Numbered from the stretch's first letter, positions 23,132 to 35,656 are shown. The stretch is DNA of 64,000 nucleotides from Steinernema hermaphroditum (GCA_030435675.1 CM059625.1:13268001-13332000); one strand, 5' to 3'. Numbers and translations: made by a program. Notes: generated from the sequence alone by a model not told the origin.

Positions 23132-25369
23132 ATGGGGCCGTACGCGGCGTCGGCACTCCTTTGCACACTGCTTCCGTTCGTCTCCACCCTTGATCTCCAT
23201 CTGACCACAACGGACGATGGCTACATGACCGTCATTCAGGGCTTCGCCACTCAGCTAGAATGCACAGTCAACACCTGTGTGCGGCACGTCTCTACTGTAA
23301 GTACCGGCGATTCTTTTGCACGCAAAGCGCTTAACCGTTGATCTCTATCCCTTTCCCATCCTCTTTGTGTAACCATCAGTACATCAGAAGTACTTCGCAG
23401 TCGAGTGTCGTGATTCACCACTAACTTCTGTGTTCAAAATTTCCGGTTAAGGAAGAAAGTTAAAATTGTCTTTGAATCACTCTGCGCAGGGGAACATAAT
23501 TTCGAACCTCTCTTCATCGATGCGCATTAGCCGTTCCAAAAACGTACATATAAAAAAGTTAAAACTTCTGTGCAACAAGAAGTGCACACTGTATGTCCAC
23601 TGGAAGCTGTTAGTAGTGGTCGGTTGAAAAAGTTTTCCCTGAATCTACCAAGTGTCCTGAAGTAATAGTTTTGTTTCAGGTGAATTGGTACAAAGACGAT
23701 CTGCTGTTATTCAACGGAACGGAGTTCGTTAGTAGCTCAGGCGTTGACCCATCGTCGGTGCTTCTGCAGCATTCTGTTGGTCCAGAAAGACCGCTCGGTA
23801 TATCCGTAGTGCCATACTTTCGCAGCGCAGCAATCTTTCAGAGTGCATCAACGCGAAATGTGCCTCTTCAGCTGACTGCAAAGACGGCTTTCACTGTGTG
23901 GAGAGCGAGAAGAAATGCTGCAAATGTGGAGCGGAGGAGTTCACTGTTCTCCTCAAGAATCTGACCTTCGACGATGCTGGGAGATATCGCTGTCAGCTTT
24001 CTAACCAGATGCAACAGTTGGAGTTTCAAATCGAAGTTCTAGGTAACTGTGCATAAGGAAGTGTGTTATTTGTAATTCTATGATGTTGAAGAAAGTGATA
24101 TTCACGGAGGCTTTCACGAGAATATCACCTACGACCACAGTGCCTGTTGCGAGAAGAAGGGTATCTCTCCGCTTTGCAAAGCGATGTGCCGACCGCAAAC
24201 CATGAGTCAAGACCTGTTTGACCCTACCAGGTATGGCATTGGAATTGCCTTTCCAGAAATCGAAAACCATTGCATTCAGTTGCAAAACAAACGATTTCAA
24301 GCATTTTCTGCAATGCGGCACGGATGAAGGAAAACGGAATTATGTGGACTGCTGCCGCAACCAACAGGTTCCCTCGTTCTGCTTCGACTTCTGCTCCGCC
24401 GACTTCAAGGTGCGTTCAGTTCCGGTGTTCCGCATAATTGCCATTTGTGCGAAAAAATTATTGCCTTTGCCGAAATAATATTAGCACAATCGGGAAAATG
24501 GGTGAGCAATTGAGCGAGAATATTGTTCCGTGTTCAACGCTTCAATCTATTTACGGATTGGAGAAATGAAATGAACTGGGTACTGTAGATCATTGGCGTG
24601 TTTATTATAATTTTCAAAAAAATTATCCTTCTGTCTGTTGATCGGCGTATCTATCCCGATTTAAGGGTTATTTTTAAACCTCGTGACCGCTTGAAGAAAG
24701 TTGTGACAGCGAGAAATATTGTAGACTCTTCTTAGCATATCCAAAATGAGTGACAACGAATTCAAACCGGTGGAGATGATTTTTCCTTCGGCCTGGTTGC
24801 GCAAAGCTCGTAACTCAAACGTCTTTAGATGCTCAAAAAGTCTCATCGTCTCTGTTTGTATTACCTGCCAGAAATCTTCGAATGCTTCAACCGTGCCTCA
24901 CTGCCGTATCCTGACCCGCCAAAAGACGTACAAGTTACAGTACCTGAGACCAAAGGAAATCTCCGAGTGTGCTGGAAAGCTCCGTCCATCTTACTCACTC
25001 CCAAACAGTTGGAAATTCTTTTCTACACTATCAACTTCAAGAAAGTTAGTAGTTCACAGGGCGATTCAGCTGCTGAAGGGTATGTCTATACAGTCTGTCC
25101 TTTGGTTAGAGTACTTTTAGAAAACCGCTGAAAGGTGCAAAACGTGTGAAAAGGAAGTTGGCACCAATCGAGTCCGACGACGGTTTCCAAAAGGTAACTT
25201 GACTGTCCGGCCAGTGATTGCAAATGGTTCTCAGATCAACACCACTCAAACTTGCCACACGCTGCAGAATCTCGGCGAAGGCAAAGCCTACGCCGTGTAC
25301 GTGACGAGTACGAATCAGTTCGGAGTGAGTGTTCCTAGCGCTCGCCGAATCGCTACCACGAACGCTTGA
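23132..25369 (+). CDS. Secreted Ig - DB module - fibronectin III protein (igdb-like)
   Basis: Model: 23132-23296, 23680-23797, 23842-24042, 24092-24230, 24280-24409, 24829-25079, 25121-25193, 25235-25369; all phases fit, 403 aa. A signal peptide (MGPYAASALLCTLLPFVSTL) is followed by an Ig-like domain (VNWYKDDLLLFNGTEF ... DDAGRYRCQLSN) interrupted by a short Cys-rich insert (ECINAKCASSADCKDGFHC). Next comes a DB module (ACCEKKGISPLCKAMC ... DCCRNQQVPSFCFDFC) and a C-terminal fibronectin III domain (PYPDPPKDVQVTVPETKGN ... YAVYVTSTNQFG). The DB module is nematode-specific as far as I know, and this order is that of C. elegans igdb proteins such as C25G4.10 (from memory). It is likely an extracellular adhesion or cuticle/neuronal surface protein; function is not established by the sequence. 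No membrane segment or GPI signal is visible. Confidence 0.88.
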
Positions 25370-25912
25370 GTTTAAAACGGGAATATGTATTGTTTGATAT
25401 TATTGAGAAGAGAGACGTTCTCTCGTTGTCACCGATCTGAACTAATAAAAAAGAAATCTCTGTTTGATAAATAACTTTCGTTCAAGGTCTCCTCGAACCG
25501 CTTTCCGTGATTCACTTCAAGACAACGGGGAAGCATGGAGAAATTTCAGGTCTGAGTGTACATGCACCTTGAGTAATGGCTCTTAGAAGTGATTTGTTTG
25601 GCCTAAATTTTTGACTCCTACCAAATCGAAAACCGGGAATTCGTTCCACCAAAACAATTTTTTTTGCGAGCATCTGGTATCGGCGAAATCCTCTAGAAAA
25701 TGATTTATTTCGCTAGAAACTCGCCTGAAGGTCACCGATTGTAACATCTTTGACCGCCCTGATCCCGGCGTTCGGACCACATTCTTAATGTAATATCGGC
25801 AAACGTGTCTTTGAGATGAAAAGACATTTATTAATGGAAACAAAATGGCACTTGTATTTACAAATGAAAGAGATTCAAGTTGTTACCGGAGTCGAAAGCA
25901 AAACTAATGTAG
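25370..25912. other. Convergent 3' region
   Basis: The interval separates the Ig/DB/FN3 stop (+) from the RIC-3 stop (-). An AATAAAAAAG at about 25,443 is the likely polyadenylation signal of the upstream gene. No exon is visible. Confidence 0.5.
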
Positions 25913-27027
25913 TCATGTTCGTCTTTGTCTCCTCCGCACGTGTTTCGCCTTGTCTGGAATGGGCTCCTCCACTTCGGAGTGCTCAGGTTCGGGTTCTTCG
26001 GGCACTTCCGCTTCCGAGTCTTCCTTGTCTCCAGGCTCCGGCTCGTCGACTTCTCCCTCAATTTCCTGCTCGTTGTCGACCTCTTCTTCCTCGTCGATCT
26101 CTTCGTCTATCGAACCCTCCTCGTCATCGTCTTCTTCTTCTTCAGATTCATCACCGTAATGACGTCTTTCTGCTGGCATTCCGTGACCCTTCTCGTAGGA
26201 GTCAGACAGCTCCTTGAACTGCCTCAAAGCGTTCTCCAAATCTTTCACGTAGCCCTCCTTGGCCTGCGAATGAACCAATGCTTCTTGAGCTTTTGCATCG
26301 TCCTCAGTCTTGGAAAGAGCTGTCGCGACTTGCTCCGACTTTGAAACGCTCTCTATTTGCTGAAGAATTTTACTCATGGCGAGCTCCGTTTCCTTGAGGC
26401 GAGTCTGCAAATCGTGAAGCTGTCTCTTGCCTTAAGAAAAGCTCTTTGAAGGAGTCATCCAGAGAGACTCACCCATGCGACCGTTCCTCTCGGACTCATC
26501 CTCGGATTCACTTTCGTATTCGTCGTCAGACAAATAGCGTCTGCGGGATTTTCTCTTCTTTTTTGACTGAAAAAGCGAGTACGCCGCTAAACAATCCAGG
26601 TTGTCTTGAATACCTTGAATAGGGTGTACACAAGGAAAACAACAACCCCAACAGTATACAGAGGCAGCATCCAAGTGAACATTCCTTTGCCTGAAGGGGC
26701 TTGGGTCTCCGGTTGGGGAGCCATGCGCATCGCCGGGTGAATATCTGGACGGGGTCCGGCAGAAGCTCGTGGAGAATTCATAGCTGGATGGATCGGAGGA
26801 CGCTGCGGATTGCTCTGCTGTTGCTGCTGTCCCCTGCTGAAGAGGGAGACGAGCATCGGGTGGAACATGGACGGGTACAGGACGCCGAAGCAGACGATGA
26901 CAATAGCCACGACCATCCCGAGCTTCCATGTTGGAAGAGAGTCGTCGCCTTCATCGTAAGAATCAGATTTTCTTCTCCGACGACGACGATGGTGGCCACC
27001 GTGGTTAGCAACGGACGCAGAAGGCAT
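25913..27027 (-). CDS. ric-3: RIC-3 acetylcholine-receptor chaperone
   Basis: Model (complement): 27027-26614, 26566-26473, 26430-25913; phases fit, 341 aa (C. elegans RIC-3 is about 378). Two membrane segments lie near residues 34-65 (WKLGMVVAIVIVCFGVLYPS) and 115-137 (MFTWMLPLYTVGVVVFLVYT), separated by a Gln/Pro-rich linker. A basic stretch follows (SKKKRKSRRRYLSDDEYE), then a coiled coil (RQLHDLQTRLKETELAMSKI) and a long acidic tail rich in Glu/Asp ending KHVRRRQRRT. This is the RIC-3 architecture. The protein resides in the ER and promotes folding and assembly of nicotinic receptors. The ATG at 27027 was chosen because the N-terminus then opens directly before the basic segment and TM1, but an in-frame extension to 27117 (alternative upstream codon) is open. 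Confidence 0.9.
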
Positions 27028-27534
27028 GATGGCTCGGTAAGCAACGCCGTTCAGAGTGCAATATCTCTGAAGACGAGACGGATTTGCGTTTGTCAGCTGA
27101 CTTAGAATAAACTGCAAATGACCGATAGAACGTTAGTAGCAGGCGTCCTCGCAGAGCGGCGAAAGCGCGAGACGAATCAATACACGTTCTCTGAGGCTGC
27201 ATCGCAAAGGGGTGGCCACTGAGTTCGTCTGTCTGCCCACTGTCTCTATGGCCCAGCCGGGAGAGGACCACAGCCAGCTCTCGTCTGAATTGCGAGCCAT
27301 AGCCGCCGTCTAAACGAATCGCTGCCCCATCCACTTTATTGGTTTTTGTTATTTAGCCAAAAAAGGCGTTTTCTTCTTATGCCATCTTCCAACACCATCG
27401 GAAGGAAATCTCTTCACGTTCTTGATATGTCACATTTAATTGTAAGAGTGATATGATACAGAAAAAAAGTTAATAAAACAATAATAATTTACATGAATAG
27501 AAGTACTGGCGTTCTAGGCAGTTATAGCTATTAT
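27028..27534. other. Upstream region of ric-3 / 3' region of GABA-T
   Basis: About 500 bp lie between two genes transcribed in the same direction (-). No extra exon is seen. The distance is longer than the about 100 bp typical of nematode operons, so I do not infer co-transcription. Confidence 0.4.
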
Positions 27535-29430
27535 TTAGAAGATCTTCTTGCAGGCCTTGGCAAGTAGGTCGAGCGTGACGTCCAAGTGCTTCTGGGTGAA
27601 AACGAGAGCGGGTCTGAAGCGGATGCTCGCGTCGCCGCATCCTCCGATGTGGAGACCTTCCGACAAGCACGCATCGATCAGTTGATCGCGGGTCTTTGCG
27701 TCTCTCAGATCGAATGCGCAGAAAGTTCCGACTCCGCGGCTGTTCGAGATCTTAGAGAAGTCAGAGATTAGCAAAACACATCACTTTCATTACAACCGTA
27801 CTTGTTGAGGGTAGACGTCTTCCAACTTACGGAGGCCAGCTAGGAGGTTATCACCAACCTTCTTCGTACTCTGGATAAGCCCATCGCGCTTGATCACCTC
27901 GAGTGCTTTTTCCAGAACAACCAACTTGGACGGGTCACCCATCCAGGTGTTATAGATACGGTAGGGCTGAAGTGAGAAGGTTGTGCCTTATTCTCGTCTC
28001 ATTTGTGTACCTCGTTCACACGAAGTTCTTCCTTAAAGTAGTATCCTCCTGTAATCATTTTCTTCGAGAAGGTGACCATGTCAGGAGGCGACTCCAGGTT
28101 CCAATGGTCGTGAGCCCAGAAGGAGCCAGACGGTCCACCACCTGTCTGCACTTCATCAACAATGAAGACGATTCCAAGCTCTTTGCAGATGCTCTGCAGG
28201 CCCTTGAAAAATTTGGGCGAAGCGTGGTGGTCACCCCCTTCGCTCTGGATGGGTTCAACGATCACCGCGGCGACATCGCGCTGCTCCTTCTTGCGCGTCT
28301 CGATTAGTCGTCGAACTTCCGCCAGGCACTGTTCGTCTTGCTTCTGATTGTGAGCCTCGTGCTTCTCCAGGGGGTACATGTAGCGAGGGTAATTGGCGAT
28401 GGGCCAGTCTAGGGCCGGAATGTCGACCTTGTGCACGGGCTTCGATCGAGTAACGCTAAGCATTGCAAGCGAACGACCGTGGAAGGCGCCGTTGAAGGAG
28501 AGGACGGAGAGGTTCGGGGTTCCCGGGGGATTCTGAGTCATGCAGCTTTCGAGATCTTGCGGGCGGGGAGGACCTCCGCGCTTTTTAGTCTGGTAGTAAA
28601 TGAATGCTGTCTTCAAAGCGTTTTCATTAGCTGAAGTTCCACAGAGCATTGTCTGGACTGATTTGAGTCCTTTTGGAGCAACCTAGGACGGCGCGTGTTG
28701 TCAACTCCCCACCTTACTCTTTTGCCCTCACCGAAATCAATGCCTTTTGAATCATGTCTGGGAAGTCGTGGCGAGGGAACGAGCCCAGTGCCGGACGACT
28801 AACGATGGAGGTGATGAGACGCGGGTCGGAAGCACATTTCACCAAGTCCGGGTGATTGTATCCGAGAGGAAGCGAGGAAATCTGCATGTACACGTCCAGG
28901 AGCTGATTACCGTCCGCGTCCACAAGGTAATTTCCGAACGACTTCTCGTAGTCGACAAACATACGAACGGATGGAGTTTGCTATAAGCGTAAACAGACGA
29001 ATCCACTCTTTGTCCCTCTTGCTTGCTTACATGGATAGGATCCATTTTCTCCTTGAGTGCCTTCGATTTGGGCCCGGGAATCGAGGTGCTCACATTCGGC
29101 TGACTCGGTTCATTGGCCGCCACACCACTCATGCATCGAAGGTTGAGAAGTGCTGAAAGGAAGATCAAAAAGATATAGCGACAACTCGTGGCCAAGTAAT
29201 CAAAGACCGAAAATTAAACAGTCGTTCTCATGTGGTGTGATCTGTGAAGCCTTATCTTGTTTTTTGCGCTCCTCACCGTCCTGTGGACGTGCATTCGACA
29301 GAAAAGGCAGCAATCATACGATAATAAACCGACTCTTTCAGTTTTCATTTAGGTTAGAAGGAGGAAGGCTGTAAGTGCCTGTAGAATTACCGATTTTGCG
29401 GCTCGGCGTCAGAAGTCGCAGCGAGTTCAT
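27535..29430 (-). CDS. gta-1: Mitochondrial 4-aminobutyrate transaminase (GABA-T)
   Basis: Model (complement): 29430-29391, 29152-29031, 28980-28732, 28682-28011, 27966-27802, 27750-27535; phases fit, 487 aa. The tiny first exon ([13 protein letters not shown]) plus the start of exon 2 gives a basic, Ser/Leu-rich mitochondrial presequence. An AG one base upstream of the ATG fits trans-splicing. Diagnostic segments are [46 protein letters not shown] (PLP-binding Asp) and [14 protein letters not shown] (Schiff-base Lys). The enzyme transfers the amino group of GABA to 2-oxoglutarate, making succinate semialdehyde and glutamate, and so clears the transmitter. Mammalian GABA-T ligates an Fe-S cluster through CxxC in MACGSCSNENA. 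Here the segment reads [11 protein letters not shown], so the second Cys is replaced. Confidence 0.95.
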
Positions 29431-30069
29431 GCTGAGAGCGGTGATCGGATCTGAAACGCGTGACGCTTACAGGACATGTCCCGTATGGTACGAGGAAAAC
29501 CTCCGAAGAGGGAACGGAACCACTAAGGGAGCTCGCCGCACGCAGTGAGAAACAAACGCCGAGTAGAGGACAACAACGGCGAGCCTCTCCCCTCTCTCCC
29601 GCCTCCTATCAGTGCCCGTTCTTTTTCCAAACAACCCTATAATTCCTTTACACCGACAACACGCAGCGCCCTCCCAGCAACACATGACATGCCACAAAAG
29701 TGGCAAGGGGCAATTGGTTTCCAGCACATAAGAACCATTTAAACGTGCCGAACGGCGCCCGTGACATCGACCCGTCGACCAGAGTTCAGTTCACACTGTA
29801 ATCGACGTATTGAGACACATACTCGTGGCTGCAGAATTCGGAGTCAAGATGCTAATATTTACAAGCCAAATAGACATTTTATACTTCACACCCGCTTAAT
29901 ATATAACATGATATAAAAATCTTAGTTATCGGTAAAATCGATACGATTGTAGGGGTAAGGGGCAAAGTAAGACTGACCATAAAACAATCCCTGGGTTAAC
30001 AATCCAACAGGATAACATATCAAAACAAAAAGGAGAACGCTCCTTTATGTATACTTAGTCTCTTAAATA
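29431..30069. other. GABA-T upstream region and AASS 3' region
   Basis: About 640 bp separate the two minus-strand genes. No exon is visible. Confidence 0.4.
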
Positions 30070-33000
30070 TTATAGTTGGGTGATAGCGGTCGTTGAGTCA
30101 ATGCCGAAGTCGCGAAGCCTCTTCAGCACGGGTCGATAGACATCCTTCGAGATGGGGCGGAGCATGCCCTTTCGCTGAATCTCGCCTGAAACAAAAAATT
30201 GACTAAAGGAACGAAATTCGACAACATACCATTGAGAACCATTTTTGAAACGATAGCAGTGGTGTATCCAACGGTGCGAGCCATGGCCGAATAGCCGGTA
30301 GGTTCGCCGTAAGCAACCATGCTGATACGGTGCTTTTCCTTTGCGCCACCAGGAAGCTGCACCCCGATGTCGTGGTTCAGCACAACCAGGTCGCGCTCGT
30401 TCGGCTTGAAAGCGAGAATCTTGGCCAAATGGGGCGCAAGGGTATCAAGAGGAGTTCCGTGTCTTTCGGCAACCTGCTCTGAAAGGAGACCCAACTCCTG
30501 AAGCGCTTCCAGTTCCGCTTTTTTGCTGCGACCCAAACGCTCAGCCAAAATGTTGCGGAGAGAATCGGGGAAGATGTCCATTTGTTGGTTGAGTTGCGAT
30601 GCGAGCAGTTGCTTCTGAAAAACAAGACTGGTTTGAACGTACGACAATAACGTTCATACCCAGGTGAGATCAGGTCCTTGGATGGAGTTGAAGATTTCCT
30701 TGCGTTCTGTACTGAGGTATCCAATGGCTTTAAGAGCCTTGATGGCTTCAACGAATCCCTAAAATGCTTTTGTAAATCGACAATCGGTGGAAATGAAGAG
30801 ATGCACCTTATAGCGAAGAGTTCCACGGATTAAAGTCTTGCACTCGCCTCCAATGTTGTAAATGTCCAAATACTTGGTAGAATCGCGGTTGGGGTAGCCG
30901 ATGAGATTGAATCCAGGCATGAAGTCAATTGGATAAAGATTCTCAAGAACGGCTCCCTCAGCGCCAACATCAACGATCTCTCCATTCTCAAGGTAACGAG
31001 CGGGATTCATCAACGCAAGGAACATTCCCTTAGGACTCCAGCTGAATTTGTATCGAAGAGGGTTATCCGAGGCTTCAGGGGCGGGCAGACCACCGCAGAA
31101 GCTTTCGAACGAGGTGATCTAAATGCGATTTCTACTTTTCGAATCCAATAAAGATCTCACCTTTCCACCGTGTTCATGGACACGGTCGAAACACTCCATG
31201 GCGAGCATGTGGTCAATTCCAGGGTCGAGTCCAGACTCGTTCATGATGGTCACACCGGCGTCCTTTGCACTAAAGGTCAAAATATAGCAAATACAAGTTC
31301 CCTAAATGTAGCTTACGCCTGATCAAGAGCATCCAGCTCAGGGCTGATGTAGCTGCTTGTAACCATGTTGGTCTTGTTCTTGATGCACAGCTTGGCAACG
31401 CCTGCATGGTAAGTGTACGGGAGAAGTGAGATACAAAGGTCGTGCTCAGCGATCAGTTTCTCCAGTGCTTCGGGGTCCTTGTTGACATCGAGAACCACCG
31501 ATCCAATGTTGCTTCCAAGCTTAGCGAGGCGCTGTCCATCTTGAGGCGAGTCCGTACCGACAGTGAGGGTAACGTCGTCCTGCATGGAGTAGAAGTGAGC
31601 CAGAGGGTCAGAAACCATTCCGGCGCCCAGAAGAAGCACTTTCTTCTCAGTTCCGCTTACGGAGCCACTCTTATGGTTGGACTTCATGCTGAAACAATAC
31701 TAACTTCAGAGAGTTCCTACTTGTTGTGTCATCGAAATATGTCTTTGGTTTAGTCGATGACAAACAACGCTTGTGTGGCAGCGCATGTAAAAAGTGAGCT
31801 GTGACGTCACTTGCGGCGTGGCACAACGCGGAAGAGAGGCACCGTTAGCTCCCCTCGTTTATGCGGGCATTGATAAGGCACGGCCTCAGTAAAATGATTA
31901 GCTGTTTGTTTGATCTTATGGCCCGGAATAACACACGTGCCGTGATGAACTTACGTCTGTTCGCGACGAAGATCAGCGATATATTCGAAATCAGGAGTCA
32001 GTTTACCATCGGAGGTGATAATGGCTCCCTTCACTTCGTTGCGGCACTGGAGACGGTCGAACGATTGATCAGTAGCGCAGTTCAGCTATAAAACACGTTG
32101 TGATAGGAGACTCAATTGAATACGGGGACGCACCATGTCCACAATGTAAGGATACAACAGATTTCCAAACTGTTCGGTGGCTTCGATGGGCATTTGTGCG
32201 GGCATGTTGTCGATGCTGCAGACAAGGCATCCCGATGGAGTGTCGAAGCTGAAAAGGAAAAATGACATCAGGTACTTATAGTGATGTGGCACATTTCTTG
32301 TTAAATTATAATGATTATTACCTGTCAGAGCACTTGTTGAAATCGGCATCGTATATAGTGAAAGGCTTGTCAATGGTAGTGCATTCCGTCATGAACTCGA
32401 TAGATCCTCCGGGGTCAGCAGAGATGTCACTGATGGCGATGAGACGGTGAGGAAGCGTGGGGCATCCCGGTTGGTCGTACTTGACCTTAGGTGTCAGAAG
32501 GTGCTTAGCGTCAGGGATGGTAATCAGTCTAGGAGTGTTCACACCCCAATAGACGCCGTTGATGATCACACTCGCGTAAGGGGCGATCTAGAAGAGATTT
32601 AGTGTGAGCCGGGTCGAGATCAAATACCTCAGAGGCGAACTTGGACACGTAAAGTTCAGGGTGCTTCTCGAATTCTTCTTTATTGAACGGCCCACCGTGT
32701 TTGGGAACCATGTGGTCGGCGCGGGTGACGACGCATCCGTAGACCTTATTGAGTTCTGAGGCAAAATCATGGAAAAATCTAGCGCAAAAACTTACGGCCT
32801 TTCTTCGCAACCTTTGGAAGCGTAGCGACGTCCACGTACTCGTGAGGCAGATGCTCGAACAGCTCTTGAGCTCCCTGAGAGACGTTTCCGGAACCCGTGA
32901 AAACGAAGATCAAAGGACCGAGAGAACGGGGCAATTTGTTAAGGGCGATTTCGTATCCAGTGTCGCGAAGAGCGTTGATGGCCATATGACTGTCGCTGTA

Positions 33001-33677
33001 GTTATGCGCTAGCCCGATGTGGAGGAAAGGGGTGTGGTGTCCGAGTGCCAGAAGTCTCAAGCCAAGACCGTGCAGAATATCGATGAATCCAGCATAACCG
33101 GCCCACTTTCCGAACATCACCAATCGTTTTCCGCTTTCGTTAACCATTTTCTCGTAGTCGATCAAACGAATTTTCTGCATATAGTCACTGTGTACTCACT
33201 GTTCATTAAGCTCATTATTTTACCCTTTGCAGGATTGTGTCCAGCATTTCCATATTGTCCTGCTGAGCCTTAATGGTGTGCGAGAAAAACGCGTAGGTCT
33301 TGTCGGCATAGAGCTGGTCGACAGGTACTTGCTTCACGGAGATAATAAGCTGTGCCTCCTGTAGATTTTCCTGGACGATAGCGCCGGCTGCCATATAATC
33401 ATTGATCGGGAACGCGCGACGATTGGAGGGTTGGATAAGAACCTAATCCATCCAGATAGTCATTGGACATTTTAGGTGTTCATAAACATACCTTAATTCC
33501 CTGTTTCGTGAGTTTTTTCACGTGGACAGGAGCCAAAGGTGCACGTCGCTCCCAGGCATTGATGGTCTCACGGCGGATTCCGATGCAAGGAGTCGCTCTT
33601 CCCACGTATTTGGGCGCAGTAGCTAGGTACCTGAGGTTGTAGCTCCTCGCTACGCTACTCACCCTGTTAAGCAGCAT
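30070..33677 (-). CDS. Alpha-aminoadipic semialdehyde synthase (LKR/SDH, bifunctional)
   Basis: Model (complement): 33677-33492, 33442-33224, 33174-32796, 32755-32628, 32587-32322, 32248-32134, 32085-31955, 31688-31317, 31269-31161, 31118-30807, 30758-30660, 30614-30230, 30185-30070. Thirteen exons, all in phase, 938 aa, close to animal AASS (about 926). A short basic presequence ([20 protein letters not shown]) suggests the mitochondrial matrix. The lysine-ketoglutarate reductase half shows [30 protein letters not shown] and [13 protein letters not shown]. The saccharopine dehydrogenase half shows [50 protein letters not shown] and [19 protein letters not shown]. The two activities convert lysine through saccharopine to aminoadipic semialdehyde and glutamate. 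CTGTTTCAG directly abuts the ATG, supporting this start by trans-splicing. The C. elegans counterpart is R02D3.1 as I recall. Confidence 0.95.
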
Positions 33678-33876
33678 CTGAAACAGAGCCCAGTAGATGA
33701 GAAAAGGCAAGAGAAGGATGGTGCATGCAGAATACTCGTGAAAGCGACTAGCAAGAATCTGATTCGGAGTGCTTTCGACGAGAGAGAACACGCGCATACG
33801 TGTTCTACTTCAAAAATGACTCTCACTAAAACTAGCGCGAGAGTATGGCAAGCGCTGACCGTGCGTCGCCAGCTAT

Positions 33877-33890
33877 GAGATAAGATAAGC
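33877..33890 (+). promoter_or_regulatory. Tandem GATA sites upstream of AASS
   Basis: GAGATAAGATAAGC contains two overlapping AGATAAG cores about 200 bp upstream of the AASS ATG. In nematodes TGATAAG-type sites drive intestinal expression through ELT-2-class factors. A further ACTGATAAGA, the preferred form, sits at 34178-34187. Intestinal expression would suit a lysine-catabolic enzyme, but this is inference from motif alone. Confidence 0.45.
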
Positions 33891-34483
33891 GCGACGTCAT
33901 CAGTATACACTGTTTGTTGAAAGCAACTTAAAAATGCAACTGTATTGTGTTCTATTTCACACTCTTAAACGCATCTAGCAAATAAGAAGAAGTCGGTAAA
34001 AAAGTTCTACAATCACAGTGAAGAACATAGCCATTCAAATATGTTCATTCAAATATGACTTGAAGGAAGGCACTAAAATACTGCAACCTATATCTTATCA
34101 AAGGAACGTGAGACCGCAAAAGTCATTGCAAACTGATGGCAATTCAAGGAAAGGAGGAGGGGGTGCTGAACGGCCCAACTGATAAGACAAAACTGGCACA
34201 GGAACAGCGTTGCAACATGGTTATGTATCATTGCTTCTACAGAAAAGCAAAATTAGGGGAGGAGCACCATCGACAGTTACGATGGCAGATACGATAACGC
34301 AGCACTGATTCTCGAATAAGCTTTTTTGCTGCAAAAAGAACAAAAACCAAATTTTACGACCTAGAACGTCGTCATGCACCGGCATGAAGAGTGTTAAGAG
34401 CACCCTACGGCTGAGAGTTACGAGATCGGTAATCTGAGAGCCAATGACAATGACACTAACAACTCTCAAGACATATCAAAGCA

Positions 34484-34493
34484 GTCACGTGAC
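34484..34493. promoter_or_regulatory. Palindromic E-box GTCACGTGAC (copy 1)
   Basis: A perfect ten-base palindrome, identical to the CLEAR element bound by TFEB/HLH-30-class bHLH factors. It is about 800 bp upstream of AASS and 1.2 kb upstream of the orphan gene. A plain CACGTG lies between the two copies at 34625-34630. Confidence 0.5.
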
Positions 34494-34729
34494 ATTCCAG
34501 TCGCATACATATCAGTTGAACTAGGGGAGGGACGAGCAAGTAGCCATGTGCTAGCGGAAAACGTCGTTCCCAAGGTGAACCACGCGTGCTGTGGCCGACG
34601 ATCGATGGCGCATGGCCGTTCAGCCACGTGTTTTGAGGACAAAAAGCTCGCCTTTATAATTTTGATGTGAAAACGAACGGAATTTTCTGATGACATCAAA
34701 AATCGGAGATTTCCTTCAGAGATAATTTA

Positions 34730-34739
34730 GTCACGTGAC
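34730..34739. promoter_or_regulatory. Palindromic E-box GTCACGTGAC (copy 2)
   Basis: Second identical ten-base copy, 246 bp from the first. Both are preceded by A, so eleven bases match. The pair is unlikely by chance in 2 kb. Confidence 0.5.
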
Positions 34740-35656
34740 AACGGACACTGATTCTTGTTGATCGAACAAGCACATAAGTGACAAGCGAACAGGGCAAGGA
34801 CGTGGGTGATCAAAACAGCCAAGTTAGAACCTATAATGAACTGCAAATGGTGTGGACACAAAAGAATTTGGTTCCCAAACGGTGCCTAAATGACTCCAGC
34901 GGCAGCTATGGTCTCTACAAAACTGTTCGACCAAACAAGTGTCTTATCTACGCAAGAAAGCTAAGGGCAAGGCGAACACCGAACAGGCACTTTGAAAGTC
35001 ATTTGCATTACTTGTTCTATCGTATAACAAAGCAAAATTTCGAAGGTGTTCTTTAATTTCCTTTCCCGCTTTCCTTTCATTAAATTTTCCAGTATATGTA
35101 CGATGAGATGCTGATCCGTTTCAACTCAGATCCAACCAACTCATATGATTCAGTAGTTCTTAAGCTGTAAGTTGACAGTGTGTACTGCCTTTCGACTGAT
35201 TGTGTTATATTTGTGTATGCTAAAAGCGCTGCGTATACCGAAGTTATTGCCATACAAACTAACGAACTCAAATTTGGGCTGGAGTTACGCACAAATAGTG
35301 CGCCAAAATAAATTCTTTTCCCACCAGAAACAATTTCCTCTTTTCAGAGCAGTGAATTTTAAGGGGTTCGATATGTTGAGATGTGGGGAACGACCGGTCT
35401 AGTGGGGTTCATCTTTATCGACAGTCGCATCCCTTATATGACAATCGTAGACACAAAAGGACTAAACGCTGGAGGGGGATTACTACCTAACACGATACAA
35501 ATAAGATATCGAGTAGGTGTTGACAAAATTCTTTAAAGATGTTATACGCATTGCATGCTGATAGAAGGAGAGAAATGTACACGTTTTAGCGCTAATATCG
35601 TCATTGCTTGTCAGTATTTGAGCTGTTTTTCGTGCGCTGTGTTGTTGAGCTTCATC

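Larger units (their letters stand above)
33678..35656. other. 2-kb divergent promoter region between AASS and the orphan gene
   Basis: The two genes are transcribed away from each other, so this is their shared upstream DNA. It carries tandem GATA sites 200 bp upstream of AASS, another TGATAAG further out, and two identical palindromic E-boxes near the centre (listed separately). No exon is visible. Confidence 0.5.

Noticed and set aside
26701..27105. Plus-strand frame over RIC-3
   Set aside because: Antisense to the RIC-3 membrane and linker exons; no independent start context or domain.
33616..33661. A 32-nt GTGAGT...CCTCAG intron in the first AASS exon
   Set aside because: Removing it breaks the frame, whereas the unspliced reading gives a good mitochondrial presequence running into conserved LKR sequence.
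25913..33677. Operon of ric-3, GABA-T and AASS
   Set aside because: The genes are in the same orientation but separated by about 500 and 640 bp, longer than typical nematode operon spacing, and each has its own upstream region.
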